Notes under the pieces: model-generated
The model's input: the letters and a program-made list of their open reading frames with translations, nothing else
Database searches by the model: none
What the model was told of the DNA's origin: nothing
NCBI GenBank assembly: GCA_021784375.1
Contig: JAJXSV010000164.1
Location: 1 to 5,634, forward strand
DNA: 5,634 bases
DNA from: Actinomycetes bacterium
GTDB lineage: Bacteria; Actinomycetota; Actinomycetes; S36-B12; UBA5976
Direction: 5' to 3'
Position numbers and translations under genes: made by a program
Shown here: in pieces, positions 1 to 5,634 of the stretch
How positions within the stretch are numbered: position 1 is the first letter of the stretch
Layout of the letters: every line of letters starts with the position of its first letter

Positions 1-3
1 AAC

Positions 4-31
4 AATCATTACGAAATGATTCCAAATCATT
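4..31. promoter_or_regulatory. Candidate operator: three alternating 7-bp half-sites
   Basis: AATCATT (4-10) and AATGATT (15-21) form a perfect 7-bp inverted repeat around the spacer ACGA. A third copy, AATCATT, follows at 25-31. The starts are 11 and 10 bp apart, about one helical turn, so all three half-sites would lie on one face of the DNA. I found no other copy of either heptamer in the window, and the region is clearly A+T-richer than the genes. It lies just upstream of and partly overlaps the candidate promoter of an operon that encodes its own RpiR-type regulator, a family that binds inverted repeats as dimers or higher oligomers. That this protein binds here is inference. A divergent gene left of the window could also be controlled from the site. 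Confidence 0.55.
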
Positions 32-58
32 GCGGTCTGTTCCGTTTGCGTATACGTT
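30..58 (+). promoter_or_regulatory. Weak candidate promoter for the operon
   Basis: TTGCGG (30-35) and TACGTT (53-58) are separated by 17 bp. They match the TTG of a -35 box and the TAnnnT pattern of actinobacterial -10 boxes. Transcription would begin near 65, leaving a leader of about 40 nt before the ATG at 106. The -35 hexamer overlaps the last candidate operator half-site, so a protein bound there could block polymerase. An 8-bp palindrome, CGTATACG (49-56), overlaps the -10. Both matches to consensus are poor, so this is only the best placement found. Confidence 0.3.
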
Positions 59-94
59 CCCGCTCGTCGGGGCCCGCGGGTCTGGCCCCGGGAC

Positions 95-99
95 GAAGG
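95..99 (+). promoter_or_regulatory. Ribosome-binding site that supports the start at 106
   Basis: GAAGG at 95-99 lies 6 nt before the ATG at 106. The alternative in-frame ATG at 16 sits inside the inverted repeat of the candidate operator, upstream of the candidate promoter, and little sequence is visible before it to hold a ribosome-binding site. Confidence 0.5.
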
Positions 100-105
100 T
101 TGGGT

Positions 106-1020
106 ATGCAGGTCCTTGATGTGGCACCGGGTCCGGAGGGTTTCGCCCTCGTGCTCCACGGCGGTGCCGGCGGACGCTCGAAGTACCTCACGCCGGACGA
201 GCGCGCGGAGTTCGCGGCCGGCCTGGCGGACGCCTTCGCGGCCGGCCGCGCGGTCCTGAGCGCCGGCGGTGCTGCGCTCGATGCCGTCTGCGCGGCCGTG
301 GGTGTCCTCGAGGACTGCCCGCTCTACAACGCCGGCCGCGGAGCCGCCCTGACGGCGCGCGGCGAGGCGGAGCTCGACGCCTCCGTCATGACGGGGGACG
401 GGCGCGCTGGCGCGGTCGCGGTGCTCCGTCGCATCAAGCACCCGGTGCTTGCGGCGCGCAAGGTCATGGAGGAGACCCGGCACGTGCTGCTCGTGGGGCC
501 CAGCGACCAGGTCGTCGAGGGTTGGGGCCTGGAGATCGTGGACCCGTCGTACTTCGTCACCGAGGCCCGCCTCGCCGAACTCGCCCGCGTGCGCGAAGGG
601 CAGGCGCTCCCGTCGCGACACGGCACCGTGGGCGCCGTAGCGCTCGACGTGCACGGCCACCTCGCGGCCGCGACCTCCACCGGTGGCATGGTGAACCAGC
701 ACGAGGGTCGCATCGGGGACACACCGATCGTCGGCGCCGGCACCTACGCCCGCGACGGCGTGGTCGCCGTGTCCTGCACGGGCGAGGGGGAGGCCTTCAT
801 CAAGGGCGTCGTCGCCCATGAGATCTACGCTCGTATGCACTACAGCGGCATGCGCCTCCCCGACGCGCTGGCCGCAACCATCGAGGCCGAGTTGGAGACT
901 CGCAACGCGGAGGGCGGCCTGATCGCCGTCGCGGCTAATGGCGAGGTGGCGATCGCGCACAACGCACTCGCCATGTTTGCGGCCTACGAGTTGAACGGCG
1001 TCCTCGTGACGCTCACCTGA
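106..1020 (+). CDS. Plant-type L-asparaginase / isoaspartyl peptidase (Ntn hydrolase, IaaA/ASRGL1-like)
   Basis: This 304-residue cytoplasmic enzyme should hydrolyse L-asparagine and/or beta-aspartyl (isoaspartyl) dipeptides, releasing L-aspartate. The family is made as a precursor that cleaves itself before a threonine, which becomes the N-terminal nucleophile of the beta subunit. Here that is Thr174 in HGTVGAVALD. Thr192 (TSTGG) and Thr225 (SCTGEGE) have the same +18 and +51 spacing as Thr186 and Thr219 of human ASRGL1 relative to Thr168, and Arg202 and Asp205 match its substrate-binding Arg and Asp. The alpha part carries HGGAGG (18-23), NAGRG (75-79) and ELDAS (89-93), all family hallmarks. 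Length is close to the roughly 310-320 residues usual for the family. The start at 106 is preferred; an ATG at 16 would add 30 Arg-rich residues that resemble no part of the family. It is the first gene of the operon, 10 bp before the regulator. Glycosylasparaginase activity cannot be excluded, but the motif details favour the asparaginase/isoaspartyl branch. Confidence 0.93.
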   Translation: MQVLDVAPGPEGFALVLHGGAGGRSKYLTPDERAEFAAGLADAFAAGRAVLSAGGAALDAVCAAVGVLEDCPLYNAGRGAALTARGEAELDASVMTGDGRAGAVAVLRRIKHPVLAARKVMEETRHVLLVGPSDQVVEGWGLEIVDPSYFVTEARLAELARVREGQALPSRHGTVGAVALDVHGHLAAATSTGGMVNQHEGRIGDTPIVGAGTYARDGVVAVSCTGEGEAFIKGVVAHEIYARMHYSGMRLPDALAATIEAELETRNAEGGLIAVAANGEVAIAHNALAMFAAYELNGVLVTLT

Positions 1021-1030
1021 GGGATCGGCG

Positions 1031-1906
1031 ATGATGAGGATCAAGCAGGCCATCGCGCAGCACATGGACACCATGCCGCCGTCCGAGCGCAAGGTGGCGC
1101 GGGCGCTGCTCGCGAACTACCCCTCCGCCGGGCTCGAGAGCGCGAATGCCCTGGCCAAGGCGGCGGGAACGTCCGCGCCCACCGTGCTGCGCCTGGTGTC
1201 CCGACTGGGCCTGGCCAGCTACGCCGAATTCCAGACCACGCTGCGTGACGAGGTCATGCTGGAGATGAACTCCCCGCTCCATCGCGCCGAGCAACGGCGG
1301 CTGCACAGTGGCCCGGACGCCGATCTCGGCCAGTTCGTGGCGCGCCGCCGCGAGCTCGTGGAACGCACCGCCTCGACGGTGAGCTCGAGGGAATTCGAGC
1401 GGGCCGCCGAACTGCTGGCGGAGGAACCACGCTCCGTGCTCTTCGCCGGCGGCTACTACTCGCGCCTCATCGCCGAGATCATGGCCCGGCAACTCGACCA
1501 GATCATCCCCAACGTGGAGTTCCTCGCCGATCCGCTCGGCTACGACATCGGCAAGTTCTATGCGGCACGCAAGAACTCCGTGGTGGTGCTGTTCGACTTC
1601 CGCCGCTACCAGCTCGCGGGTCAGCAGATGGCGGACCTCGCACGCAACGCCCACGCCACGCTCATCGTCATCACCGACGAGGGGGTCTCGCCCAGCGCGG
1701 ACCACGCCGACGTCGTGCTCACGGTGCCCGTCGACGGCAGTCCCTTCGATTCCTTCGCGGGTGTCCTGGTGCTCGTGGAATCCCTCGTCGAGGCCGTGTT
1801 CCAGCGCACCGGTGAGCGGGGCATCCGGCGGATGAAGATGTGGGAGGAGCGATCGCTCATGCAACGCGCCGACATCGCGCGACCCGACCAAGGAGGACGG
1901 TCATGA
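1031..1906 (+). CDS. RpiR/MurR-family transcriptional regulator (HTH + SIS domain)
   Basis: A 291-residue DNA-binding regulator. The N-terminal RpiR-type HTH covers about residues 1-77; the helix-turn-helix core is near 38-60 ([20 protein letters not shown]), followed by the typical SYAEFQ segment. A linker leads to a SIS domain at about 125-265, with a GGYYSR loop (140-145) and a Rossmann-like VIT-D-E-G segment. SIS domains of the family usually bind sugar phosphates through a Ser-rich loop; here the corresponding second loop reads DFRRYQ (189-194). This suggests a different ligand, possibly an acidic or amide amino acid (inference). Two ATGs in tandem (1031, 1034) follow a GAGGG at 1019-1023. 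The gene starts 10 bp after the hydrolase and its stop overlaps the ATPase start (ATGA), so it is translated with the transporter and probably regulates the operon itself. Whether it represses or activates is not visible. Confidence 0.92.
   Translation: MMRIKQAIAQHMDTMPPSERKVARALLANYPSAGLESANALAKAAGTSAPTVLRLVSRLGLASYAEFQTTLRDEVMLEMNSPLHRAEQRRLHSGPDADLGQFVARRRELVERTASTVSSREFERAAELLAEEPRSVLFAGGYYSRLIAEIMARQLDQIIPNVEFLADPLGYDIGKFYAARKNSVVVLFDFRRYQLAGQQMADLARNAHATLIVITDEGVSPSADHADVVLTVPVDGSPFDSFAGVLVLVESLVEAVFQRTGERGIRRMKMWEERSLMQRADIARPDQGGRS
1890..1896 (+). promoter_or_regulatory. Strong ribosome-binding site of the ATPase gene
   Basis: AAGGAGG lies 6 nt before the ATG at 1903, inside the last codons of the regulator gene. 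This near-perfect Shine-Dalgarno favours the 1903 start over the later in-frame ATG at 1978, which is preceded only by GGGGGTGG (1963-1970). Confidence 0.7.
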
Positions 1907-2706
1907 CCGCGTCATGGCTGGAACCCGAGGGCGCAGGCTCACCCGGCGCGGCAGCCGCTGTTGGGGGTGGCACCCCGATGGTGAGCCTGCGCAGCGTCGA
2001 CAAGCACTTCGGGCAACTGCACGTGCTCCGCGACATCGACCTCACGGTCATGCCGCGTGAGGTGGTCGTCATCGTGGGGCCCTCCGGCTCCGGCAAGTCC
2101 ACGCTCTGCCGGACCATCAACCGGCTGGAGACCATCGACTCCGGTGAGATCCGCGTGAACGGCCAGCTGCTCCCGCAGGAGGGCGCGGACCTCGCGCAGC
2201 TGCGCGCCGACGTCGGCATGGTCTTCCAGTCCTTCAACCTGTTCCCGCACCTCAGCATCCTCGGCAACCTCACGCTGGCACCCATGAAGGTGCGGGGCGC
2301 GAGCCGCGAGGAGGCCGAGGCCGAGGCCCAGCGCCTGCTCGAGCGCGTGGGAATCGCCGAGAAGGCACACCAGTTTCCCGCGCAGCTGTCTGGCGGCCAG
2401 CAACAACGGGCCGCTATTGCGCGGGCGCTCGCGATGCATCCGAAGGTCATGCTGTTCGACGAACCCACGTCGGCACTTGACCCCGAGATGATCAATGAGG
2501 TCCTCAGCGTGATGTCGTCGCTAGCCAGCGAGGGCATGACGATGGTCGTGGTCACGCACGAGATGGGCTTCGCTCGCCGGGCAGCAGATCGGGTCGTGTT
2601 CATGGATCACGGCCGGATCGTGGAGCAGGACCAGCCCGCCTCGTTCTTCGACTCCCCGAAGACCGAACGCGCCCGCTCCTTCCTCGCATCGGTTCTGTCC
2701 CATTAG
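1903..2706 (+). CDS. Polar amino acid ABC transporter ATP-binding protein (GluA/GlnQ type)
   Basis: A 267-residue cytoplasmic ATPase that powers the importer encoded by the next three genes. All motifs are intact: Walker [10 protein letters not shown] (59-67), Q-loop Gln109 in [10 protein letters not shown], signature LSGGQQQR (162-169), Walker B MLFDEP with Asp186 and Glu187, D-loop SALD (190-193) and switch His219 in VVTHEMGF. The FQSFNLFPH and THEMGFAR segments are typical of the polar-amino-acid group (GlnQ, HisP, GluA). The catalytic core begins near Met26 (1978); from there the protein would be 242 residues, the usual family length. The start at 1903 adds 25 Gly/Ala/Pro-rich, probably disordered residues, but has the better ribosome-binding site and a 4-bp ATGA overlap with the regulator gene, which suggests translational coupling. 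Substrate identity cannot be read from this subunit. Confidence 0.95.
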   Translation: MTASWLEPEGAGSPGAAAAVGGGTPMVSLRSVDKHFGQLHVLRDIDLTVMPREVVVIVGPSGSGKSTLCRTINRLETIDSGEIRVNGQLLPQEGADLAQLRADVGMVFQSFNLFPHLSILGNLTLAPMKVRGASREEAEAEAQRLLERVGIAEKAHQFPAQLSGGQQQRAAIARALAMHPKVMLFDEPTSALDPEMINEVLSVMSSLASEGMTMVVVTHEMGFARRAADRVVFMDHGRIVEQDQPASFFDSPKTERARSFLASVLSH

Positions 2707-2754
2707 TCCGAGCGGGTCCGCAATGCCGCCAACATCGAACCTCCCCAGTCCATC

Positions 2755-2762
2755 AGAAAGGG
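2755..2762 (+). promoter_or_regulatory. Ribosome-binding site deciding the lipoprotein start
   Basis: AGAAAGGG lies 5 nt before the ATG at 2768. An earlier in-frame ATG at 2723 would put 15 extra residues before the signal peptide and has no good ribosome-binding site. The 61-bp gap after the ATPase shows no convincing promoter or terminator. Confidence 0.55.
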
Positions 2763-2767
2763 TCCAC

Positions 2768-3769
2768 ATGTCCCACACCTCAGCAGTGCGCCGCCGTCGG
2801 CTCACTGCGATCGGCGCACTCGTCGCGTCGGTCTCCGTCGGCCTGAGCGCCTGCTCAAGCCAGTCATCGACGCTGTCCAGCGTCGCTGCGCCCAGCAGCT
2901 CCTCGGCGAGTGCCAGTGCGAGCGCCTCGGCCAGCGCCACGAGCGCGGACAACGCGAATGCCTCGTACTACACGAACGCCCCCATCGCGGACGCCAAGCT
3001 CATCCTGCCCGGCTCGACGATGGAGCGGATCCGGAAGCGCGGCAAGCTCATCGTCGCGACGGCCCTGGATGCACCGCTCGTGTCCCAGCAGGACATCTCG
3101 AACCCCAATGATGTCAACGGCTTCGACGCCGACCTCGCGAAGATGTTGGCGATCTACATCCTGGGCAAGCCGAATGTCGAGTGGGTCCCCTCGGCGTCCG
3201 AGTCCCGCGAGGCCCTGCTTTCCAACGGCACAGTCGACGTGGTGTTCTCCACGTACACCATCACCACGCAGCGCGCCACGCAGATCTCCTTCGCCGGCCC
3301 CTACTTCCTCTCCGGCCTGGCGGTCGCGGTGAAGGCCGACAACACCGCGATCAAGGGCGTCAAGGACCTGGCGGGCAAGACCGTCATCGTCCAGACCGGC
3401 ACACCGAGCGTCGCGGAACTGCCGAAGCTGGTCCCCACGGCCAAGCTCACGCCGTTCGCAACCACGCCGGAGGGCATCCAGGCGCTGGAGCAGGGTCGCG
3501 GCGACGCCTACGTCCAGGACTACGTTCTGCTCGCGAGCATGTCGTCCAAGGACAAGAACTTCAAGGTCGTCGGCCTTCCCTTCACGCAGGAGCCCTACGG
3601 GATCGGCCTGAAGCATGCCGATCCGCAGATGAAGACCTTCGTGAACACCTGGCTGAAGTCGATCGAGGACAAGGGGCTGTGGGCTGCCGTCTGGAAGGCC
3701 ACCCTCGGTTCCGTCAGCGACTCGGCCGCACCGGCGGCGCCGGCCATCGGATCCGTCCCCGGATCCTGA
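2768..3769 (+). CDS. Family-3 substrate-binding lipoprotein of the amino acid ABC importer (GluB-like)
   Basis: A 333-residue lipoprotein that captures the substrate outside the membrane and delivers it to the permeases. Residues 1-28 are a lipoprotein signal peptide: Arg-rich n-region (RRRR, 8-11), hydrophobic core and lipobox LSAC with the lipid-anchored Cys29. Residues 30-66 are a Ser/Ala-rich flexible linker that includes an (SA)n run at 46-57. The periplasmic-binding-protein-like (SBP_bac_3) domain then runs from about 85 to 312, with GFDADLAKML, STYTITTQRA and FAGPYF segments. Arg169 sits where the family binds the substrate alpha-carboxylate, and Asp251 in YVQD where it usually binds the alpha-amino group. 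This fits an L-alpha-amino acid ligand. The FSTYTITTQR and FAGPYF wording resembles actinobacterial glutamate-binding GluB, but side-chain specificity (Glu, Gln, Asn, Asp) is not certain. An Ala/Pro/Ser-rich tail (about 315-333) closes the protein. The poly-Arg n-region loosely resembles a Tat signal. Confidence 0.93.
   Translation: MSHTSAVRRRRLTAIGALVASVSVGLSACSSQSSTLSSVAAPSSSSASASASASASATSADNANASYYTNAPIADAKLILPGSTMERIRKRGKLIVATALDAPLVSQQDISNPNDVNGFDADLAKMLAIYILGKPNVEWVPSASESREALLSNGTVDVVFSTYTITTQRATQISFAGPYFLSGLAVAVKADNTAIKGVKDLAGKTVIVQTGTPSVAELPKLVPTAKLTPFATTPEGIQALEQGRGDAYVQDYVLLASMSSKDKNFKVVGLPFTQEPYGIGLKHADPQMKTFVNTWLKSIEDKGLWAAVWKATLGSVSDSAAPAAPAIGSVPGS
2903..2938 (+). repeat. Ser/Ala dipeptide repeat in the lipoprotein linker
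   Basis: The codons encode six Ser-Ala pairs (residues 46-57) within a longer Ser/Ala-rich segment at 43-60. Codons for the same residues vary (AGT, AGC, TCG for Ser; GCC, GCG for Ala), so the peptide pattern is more regular than the DNA. It looks like a tether between the lipid anchor and the binding domain rather than a recent tandem duplication. Confidence 0.6.
3749..3766 (+). promoter_or_regulatory. Perfect 7-bp hairpin at the end of the lipoprotein gene
   Basis: GGATCCG (3749-3755) and CGGATCC (3760-3766) are exact inverted repeats around the loop TCCC, ending one base before the TGA stop. A second G+C-rich stem, CCGGC (3731-3735) with GCCGG (3739-3743), lies just upstream. No T-run follows, so it is not a classical terminator. 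It may protect the 3' end of the lipoprotein message or affect translation of the next gene. Confidence 0.45.
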
Positions 3770-3808
3770 CCGGCCCCAGCGAACGCGACGTCCCGGAAGG
3801 AGGATCCG
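3760..3808 (+). promoter_or_regulatory. Possible alternative stem masking the permease ribosome-binding site
   Basis: CGGATCCT (3760-3767) is exactly complementary to AGGATCCG (3801-3808), an 8-bp stem with a 33-nt loop. The right arm contains the end of the Shine-Dalgarno sequence AAGGAGGA (3797-3804) and reaches the base before the ATG at 3809. The left arm is shared with the 3749-3766 hairpin, so the two structures exclude each other. That the stem forms in the mRNA is inference. Confidence 0.35.
3797..3804 (+). promoter_or_regulatory. Strong ribosome-binding site of the first permease
   Basis: AAGGAGGA is a near-perfect Shine-Dalgarno 4 nt before the ATG at 3809 and fixes that start. Its last four bases belong to the segment complementary to the end of the lipoprotein gene. 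Confidence 0.7.
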
Positions 3809-4453
3809 ATGCATCTCACAGTTGACGATGCCCATGCGCTCGTGAGCGGATTGAGCACCACGCTGACGATCTTCGTGGCCGCGGGTATCGGATCCATCGT
3901 GCTCGGCACGTTGGTCACCGTGGCCCGGGTAAGCCCCCTACCCGTCCTCCGGGGCGCCGCGTTCGCCTATGTCCAGTTCTTCATCAACGTGCCGCTCCTG
4001 GCCCTGCTCATCCTGGCGGTCTTCGCGCTCCCAGCAGCGGGGATCATGTTCCCGCTGCTGCCGACGGTCATCATCGTGCTCACCGTGTACGAGGCGGCAT
4101 ACGTTGCGGAGGCGGTGCGCAGTGGCGTGAACACAGTCGCCGTGGGGCAGGTGGAAGCGGCCCGGGCGCTGGGCCTCAGCCTCACCCAGTCGTTGCGTTG
4201 GATCATCGTGCCGCAGGCGCTTCGCGCGGTGGTCCAACCCATCGGCAACGTCATGATCGGGCTGGCCATGAACACCTCCTTCGCTGCCGTCGTCGGGGTC
4301 CTCGACTTCACCGCGCGCGTCAATGCCGTGAATCTCGTGTACGCGCAACCGATCCTCTTCTACACATCGGCCGGCTTCGTGTACATGCTGCTCGCGCTGT
4401 CGGTCGGGCTGGCAGCCGGCTGGGTCGAGCGGAGGGTGGCGATCGTCCGATGA
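3809..4453 (+). CDS. Amino acid ABC transporter permease, first subunit (GluC-like, HisM/GlnP family)
   Basis: A 214-residue integral membrane subunit that should pair with the following permease to form the channel. Visible hydrophobic segments lie at about 15-38, 54-76, 82-104, 128-150 and 185-205, matching the five-helix layout of the family. The cytoplasmic coupling motif (EAA loop) starts at Glu116 as EAARALG and ends in IIVPQAL; the invariant Gly is Gly122. It sits in the GluC position of a gluABCD-like order and its size is close to that of known GluC proteins. In the second helix, many relatives have an Arg in an FRxTPLL-type segment; here it reads FFINVPLL (57-64), so that Arg is absent, while the partner permease keeps one. 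The stop overlaps the next start by 4 bp. Confidence 0.92.
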   Translation: MHLTVDDAHALVSGLSTTLTIFVAAGIGSIVLGTLVTVARVSPLPVLRGAAFAYVQFFINVPLLALLILAVFALPAAGIMFPLLPTVIIVLTVYEAAYVAEAVRSGVNTVAVGQVEAARALGLSLTQSLRWIIVPQALRAVVQPIGNVMIGLAMNTSFAAVVGVLDFTARVNAVNLVYAQPILFYTSAGFVYMLLALSVGLAAGWVERRVAIVR

Positions 4454-5295
4454 GCTTCATCTATGACGAACCGGGTCCACGCGCCCGGCGCCGGATCCGC
4501 ATGGCGTCGGGTGTGGTGGTCGTGCTGCTCGCGATCCTCGTGGCACTGGGCCTGCACCAGTTCGCCGCGACCGGTCAGTTCGATCCAAGCCACTGGACGC
4601 CCTTCGGCCAGCTCGTGGTGTGGCGCTACCTCGGTGTGGGCCTGCTCGGCACGCTGCAATCCGCAGGCGTGGTGGCCGTGCTCGGCGCGCCCCTCGGCGC
4701 GCTGCTCGCCTTCGGTCGACTGAGCACGATCCGGCCGGTGCGATGGTTGTGCACGACCTACATCGAGGTCGCACGCACCGTCCCCGTGCTGCTCCTCATC
4801 TACCTCATGCTCTTCGGCCTGCCCCAGCTCGGCATCAATGCCCCGGTGCTCTGGAAGATGGCCATCCCGCTGACCTTCGTGAGCTCCGCCGTGTTCGCGG
4901 AGATCGTCCGGGCCGGCGTCATCAGCCTCCCCAAGGGCCAGAGCGAGGCCGCCCTCAGCCTGGGCCTGCGCAAGCGCCAGGCCACGCGCCACGTCATCCT
5001 GCCCCAGGCGCTGCGGAACGTCTCACCGTCCCTGCTCACACAGCTCGTGAGCCTGCTCAAGGACACGACGCTGGGCTACATCGTCGCCTACACCGACCTG
5101 CTGTACCGCGGCCAGTTGCTCACGTCGTTCCTGAACCAGCTGATCCCGACCTACCTCGTGGTGGCCGGCATCTACCTCACCGTGAGCGGCAGCCTCACCG
5201 CCCTCGCCTGGCACCTGCAGAAGCGCATCGGGCGTTCGCCCGCCAGCCTCACCGTGCTGCCGTCCATCCCCGTGCAGGAACTGCTCGAGCACTGA
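4450..5295 (+). CDS. Amino acid ABC transporter permease, second subunit (GluD-like, HisM/GlnP family)
   Basis: A 281-residue membrane subunit of the same importer. An Arg-rich cytoplasmic N-terminus (residues 11-17) is followed by a first helix at about 20-35, an external loop, and a second helix at about 60-88. The family segment ARTVPVLLLIY (108-118) keeps the usual Arg-x-x-Pro pattern. The EAA coupling loop begins at Glu166 as EAALSLG, with Gly172, and ends in VILPQALRN; it is followed by LLKDTTLGYIV, very typical of the family. The longer N-terminus with one extra helix makes it larger than its partner, as GluD is to GluC. The start at 4450 shares ATGA with the preceding stop; GGAGGG at 4431-4436 is a somewhat distant ribosome-binding site, so translation probably depends on coupling. 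It is the last gene of the operon. Confidence 0.93.
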   Translation: MSFIYDEPGPRARRRIRMASGVVVVLLAILVALGLHQFAATGQFDPSHWTPFGQLVVWRYLGVGLLGTLQSAGVVAVLGAPLGALLAFGRLSTIRPVRWLCTTYIEVARTVPVLLLIYLMLFGLPQLGINAPVLWKMAIPLTFVSSAVFAEIVRAGVISLPKGQSEAALSLGLRKRQATRHVILPQALRNVSPSLLTQLVSLLKDTTLGYIVAYTDLLYRGQLLTSFLNQLIPTYLVVAGIYLTVSGSLTALAWHLQKRIGRSPASLTVLPSIPVQELLEH

Positions 5296-5305
5296 CGTCC
5301 GCGCT

Positions 5306-5634
5306 TCACACCTGATTGCGCCAGGAGAACTGCGGCTCGTAGCCGAGGAGACGCCTGGCCTTGGCGGTGCTCATGAGCGAGTCATGCCTGCCCAGCGGGC
5401 TGCGGAATTCCACGTCCGGCCAGAACTGCCGGGCCAGGGTCGAACTGTCCTGCTGCATGACGGTGTCGGTGTTCGCGATGATGAACACCTCGAATCCGAC
5501 GGCGTCGATCTCGAGGGCCCTGCGGCAGGCCTGGGCGCCGTCCCGTGCGTCGATGTACGACCACAGGTTCCACTTGCGCAGCAGCGGATCGGCATCGAAG
5601 GACGGGAAGCGCGCGTAGTCGTCGGGGAGCATGA
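5306..5634 (-). CDS. NAD-dependent epimerase/dehydratase (extended SDR), C-terminal part, cut by the window edge
   Basis: The visible 108 residues are the C-terminal end of a sugar-nucleotide-epimerase-like Rossmann enzyme. The segment WNLWSYIDARDGAQACRRAL, followed by FEVFIIANTDTVM and, near the end, KARRLLGYEP, is the usual closing pattern of the NAD-dependent epimerase/dehydratase family: the domain-end Tyr-Ile-Asp-x-x-Asp stretch, then substrate-side residues, then the terminal helix. Family members are usually about 280-330 residues, so the NAD-binding GxxGxxG and YxxxK parts should lie beyond position 5634 on the minus strand. The Met codon at 5630-5632 is most likely internal. The gene converges on the transporter operon with a 10-bp gap. 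Its substrate cannot be deduced, and there is no sign that it works with the transporter. Confidence 0.85.
   Translation of the reverse strand, partial: MLPDDYARFPSFDADPLLRKWNLWSYIDARDGAQACRRALEIDAVGFEVFIIANTDTVMQQDSSTLARQFWPDVEFRSPLGRHDSLMSTAKARRLLGYEPQFSWRNQV

Noticed and set aside
16..105. 30-residue N-terminal extension of the hydrolase from the ATG at 16
   Set aside because: The ATG lies in the operator-like inverted repeat upstream of the promoter candidate, and the added Arg-rich residues do not resemble the family. The ATG at 106 has a GAAGG ribosome-binding site.
1013..1891. Long minus-strand open frame (292 codons) opposite the regulator gene
   Set aside because: Its translation is rich in His, Arg, Gly and Glu with no recognisable domain. 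It is a typical antisense shadow of a G+C-rich gene, and the plus strand encodes a clear RpiR protein.
2712..2721. GCGG-GT-CCGC inverted repeat after the ATPase gene, considered as a terminator
   Set aside because: The 2-nt loop is too small, flanking bases do not pair and no T-run follows.
3749..3766. The GGATCC hairpin as an intrinsic terminator between lipoprotein and permeases
   Set aside because: No T-tract follows and the permeases are needed from the same transcript; attenuation or mRNA stabilisation is more likely.
2864..3835. Long minus-strand open frame (323 codons) opposite the lipoprotein gene
   Set aside because: It is Arg/Gly/Asp-rich with no motif and lies opposite a well-supported substrate-binding protein, so it is a shadow frame.
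4360..4992. Minus-strand open frame opposite the second permease
   Set aside because: Its composition (Ala, Glu, His, Gln) mirrors complementary codons of a membrane protein, and no family motif is seen.
5306..5632. The minus-strand 108-residue frame as a complete small protein starting at 5632
   Set aside because: Its content matches only the C-terminal third of an epimerase/dehydratase and the frame stays open to the window edge.

Overview
The window comes from a G+C-rich bacterium, very probably an actinobacterium. The evidence is strong G/C preference at third codon positions, an ABC importer in the ATPase / lipoprotein / permease / permease order of the corynebacterial gluABCD operon, and a lipoprotein with a Ser/Ala-rich linker after its lipid-anchored cysteine. 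Genus and species cannot be read from the sequence.

Layout: positions 1-105 are an A+T-richer upstream region with three alternating AATCATT/AATGATT half-sites and a weak promoter candidate. Six plus-strand genes follow with short gaps or 4-bp overlaps and look like one operon: (1) a plant-type asparaginase / isoaspartyl peptidase of the Ntn-hydrolase class, 106-1020; (2) an RpiR/MurR-family regulator with an HTH and a SIS domain, 1031-1906; (3) an amino-acid ABC transporter ATPase, 1903-2706; (4) a family-3 substrate-binding lipoprotein, 2768-3769; (5) and (6) two different HisM/GlnP-type permeases, 3809-4453 and 4450-5295. A convergent minus-strand gene, the C-terminal part of an NAD-dependent epimerase/dehydratase, ends 10 bp beyond the last permease and runs off the right edge.

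How the genes work together (inference): the lipoprotein captures a polar amino acid or a small amino-acid derivative outside the membrane, the two permeases and the ATPase import it, and the Ntn hydrolase releases aspartate from asparagine or from beta-aspartyl (isoaspartyl) peptides in the cytoplasm. The RpiR-type protein probably controls the operon, and the half-site cluster at positions 4-31 is the obvious candidate operator. Its SIS domain has DFRRYQ where sugar-phosphate-binding relatives usually have a Ser-Gly-x-Thr-type loop, so the inducer may not be a sugar phosphate.

No mobile element, CRISPR array, RNA gene or defence system is visible. This is mostly an ordinary catabolic/uptake operon. 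The points most worth checking are the operator cluster, the unusual SIS loop, and a set of mutually complementary GGATCC-centred segments at the lipoprotein-permease junction that could mask the permease ribosome-binding site.
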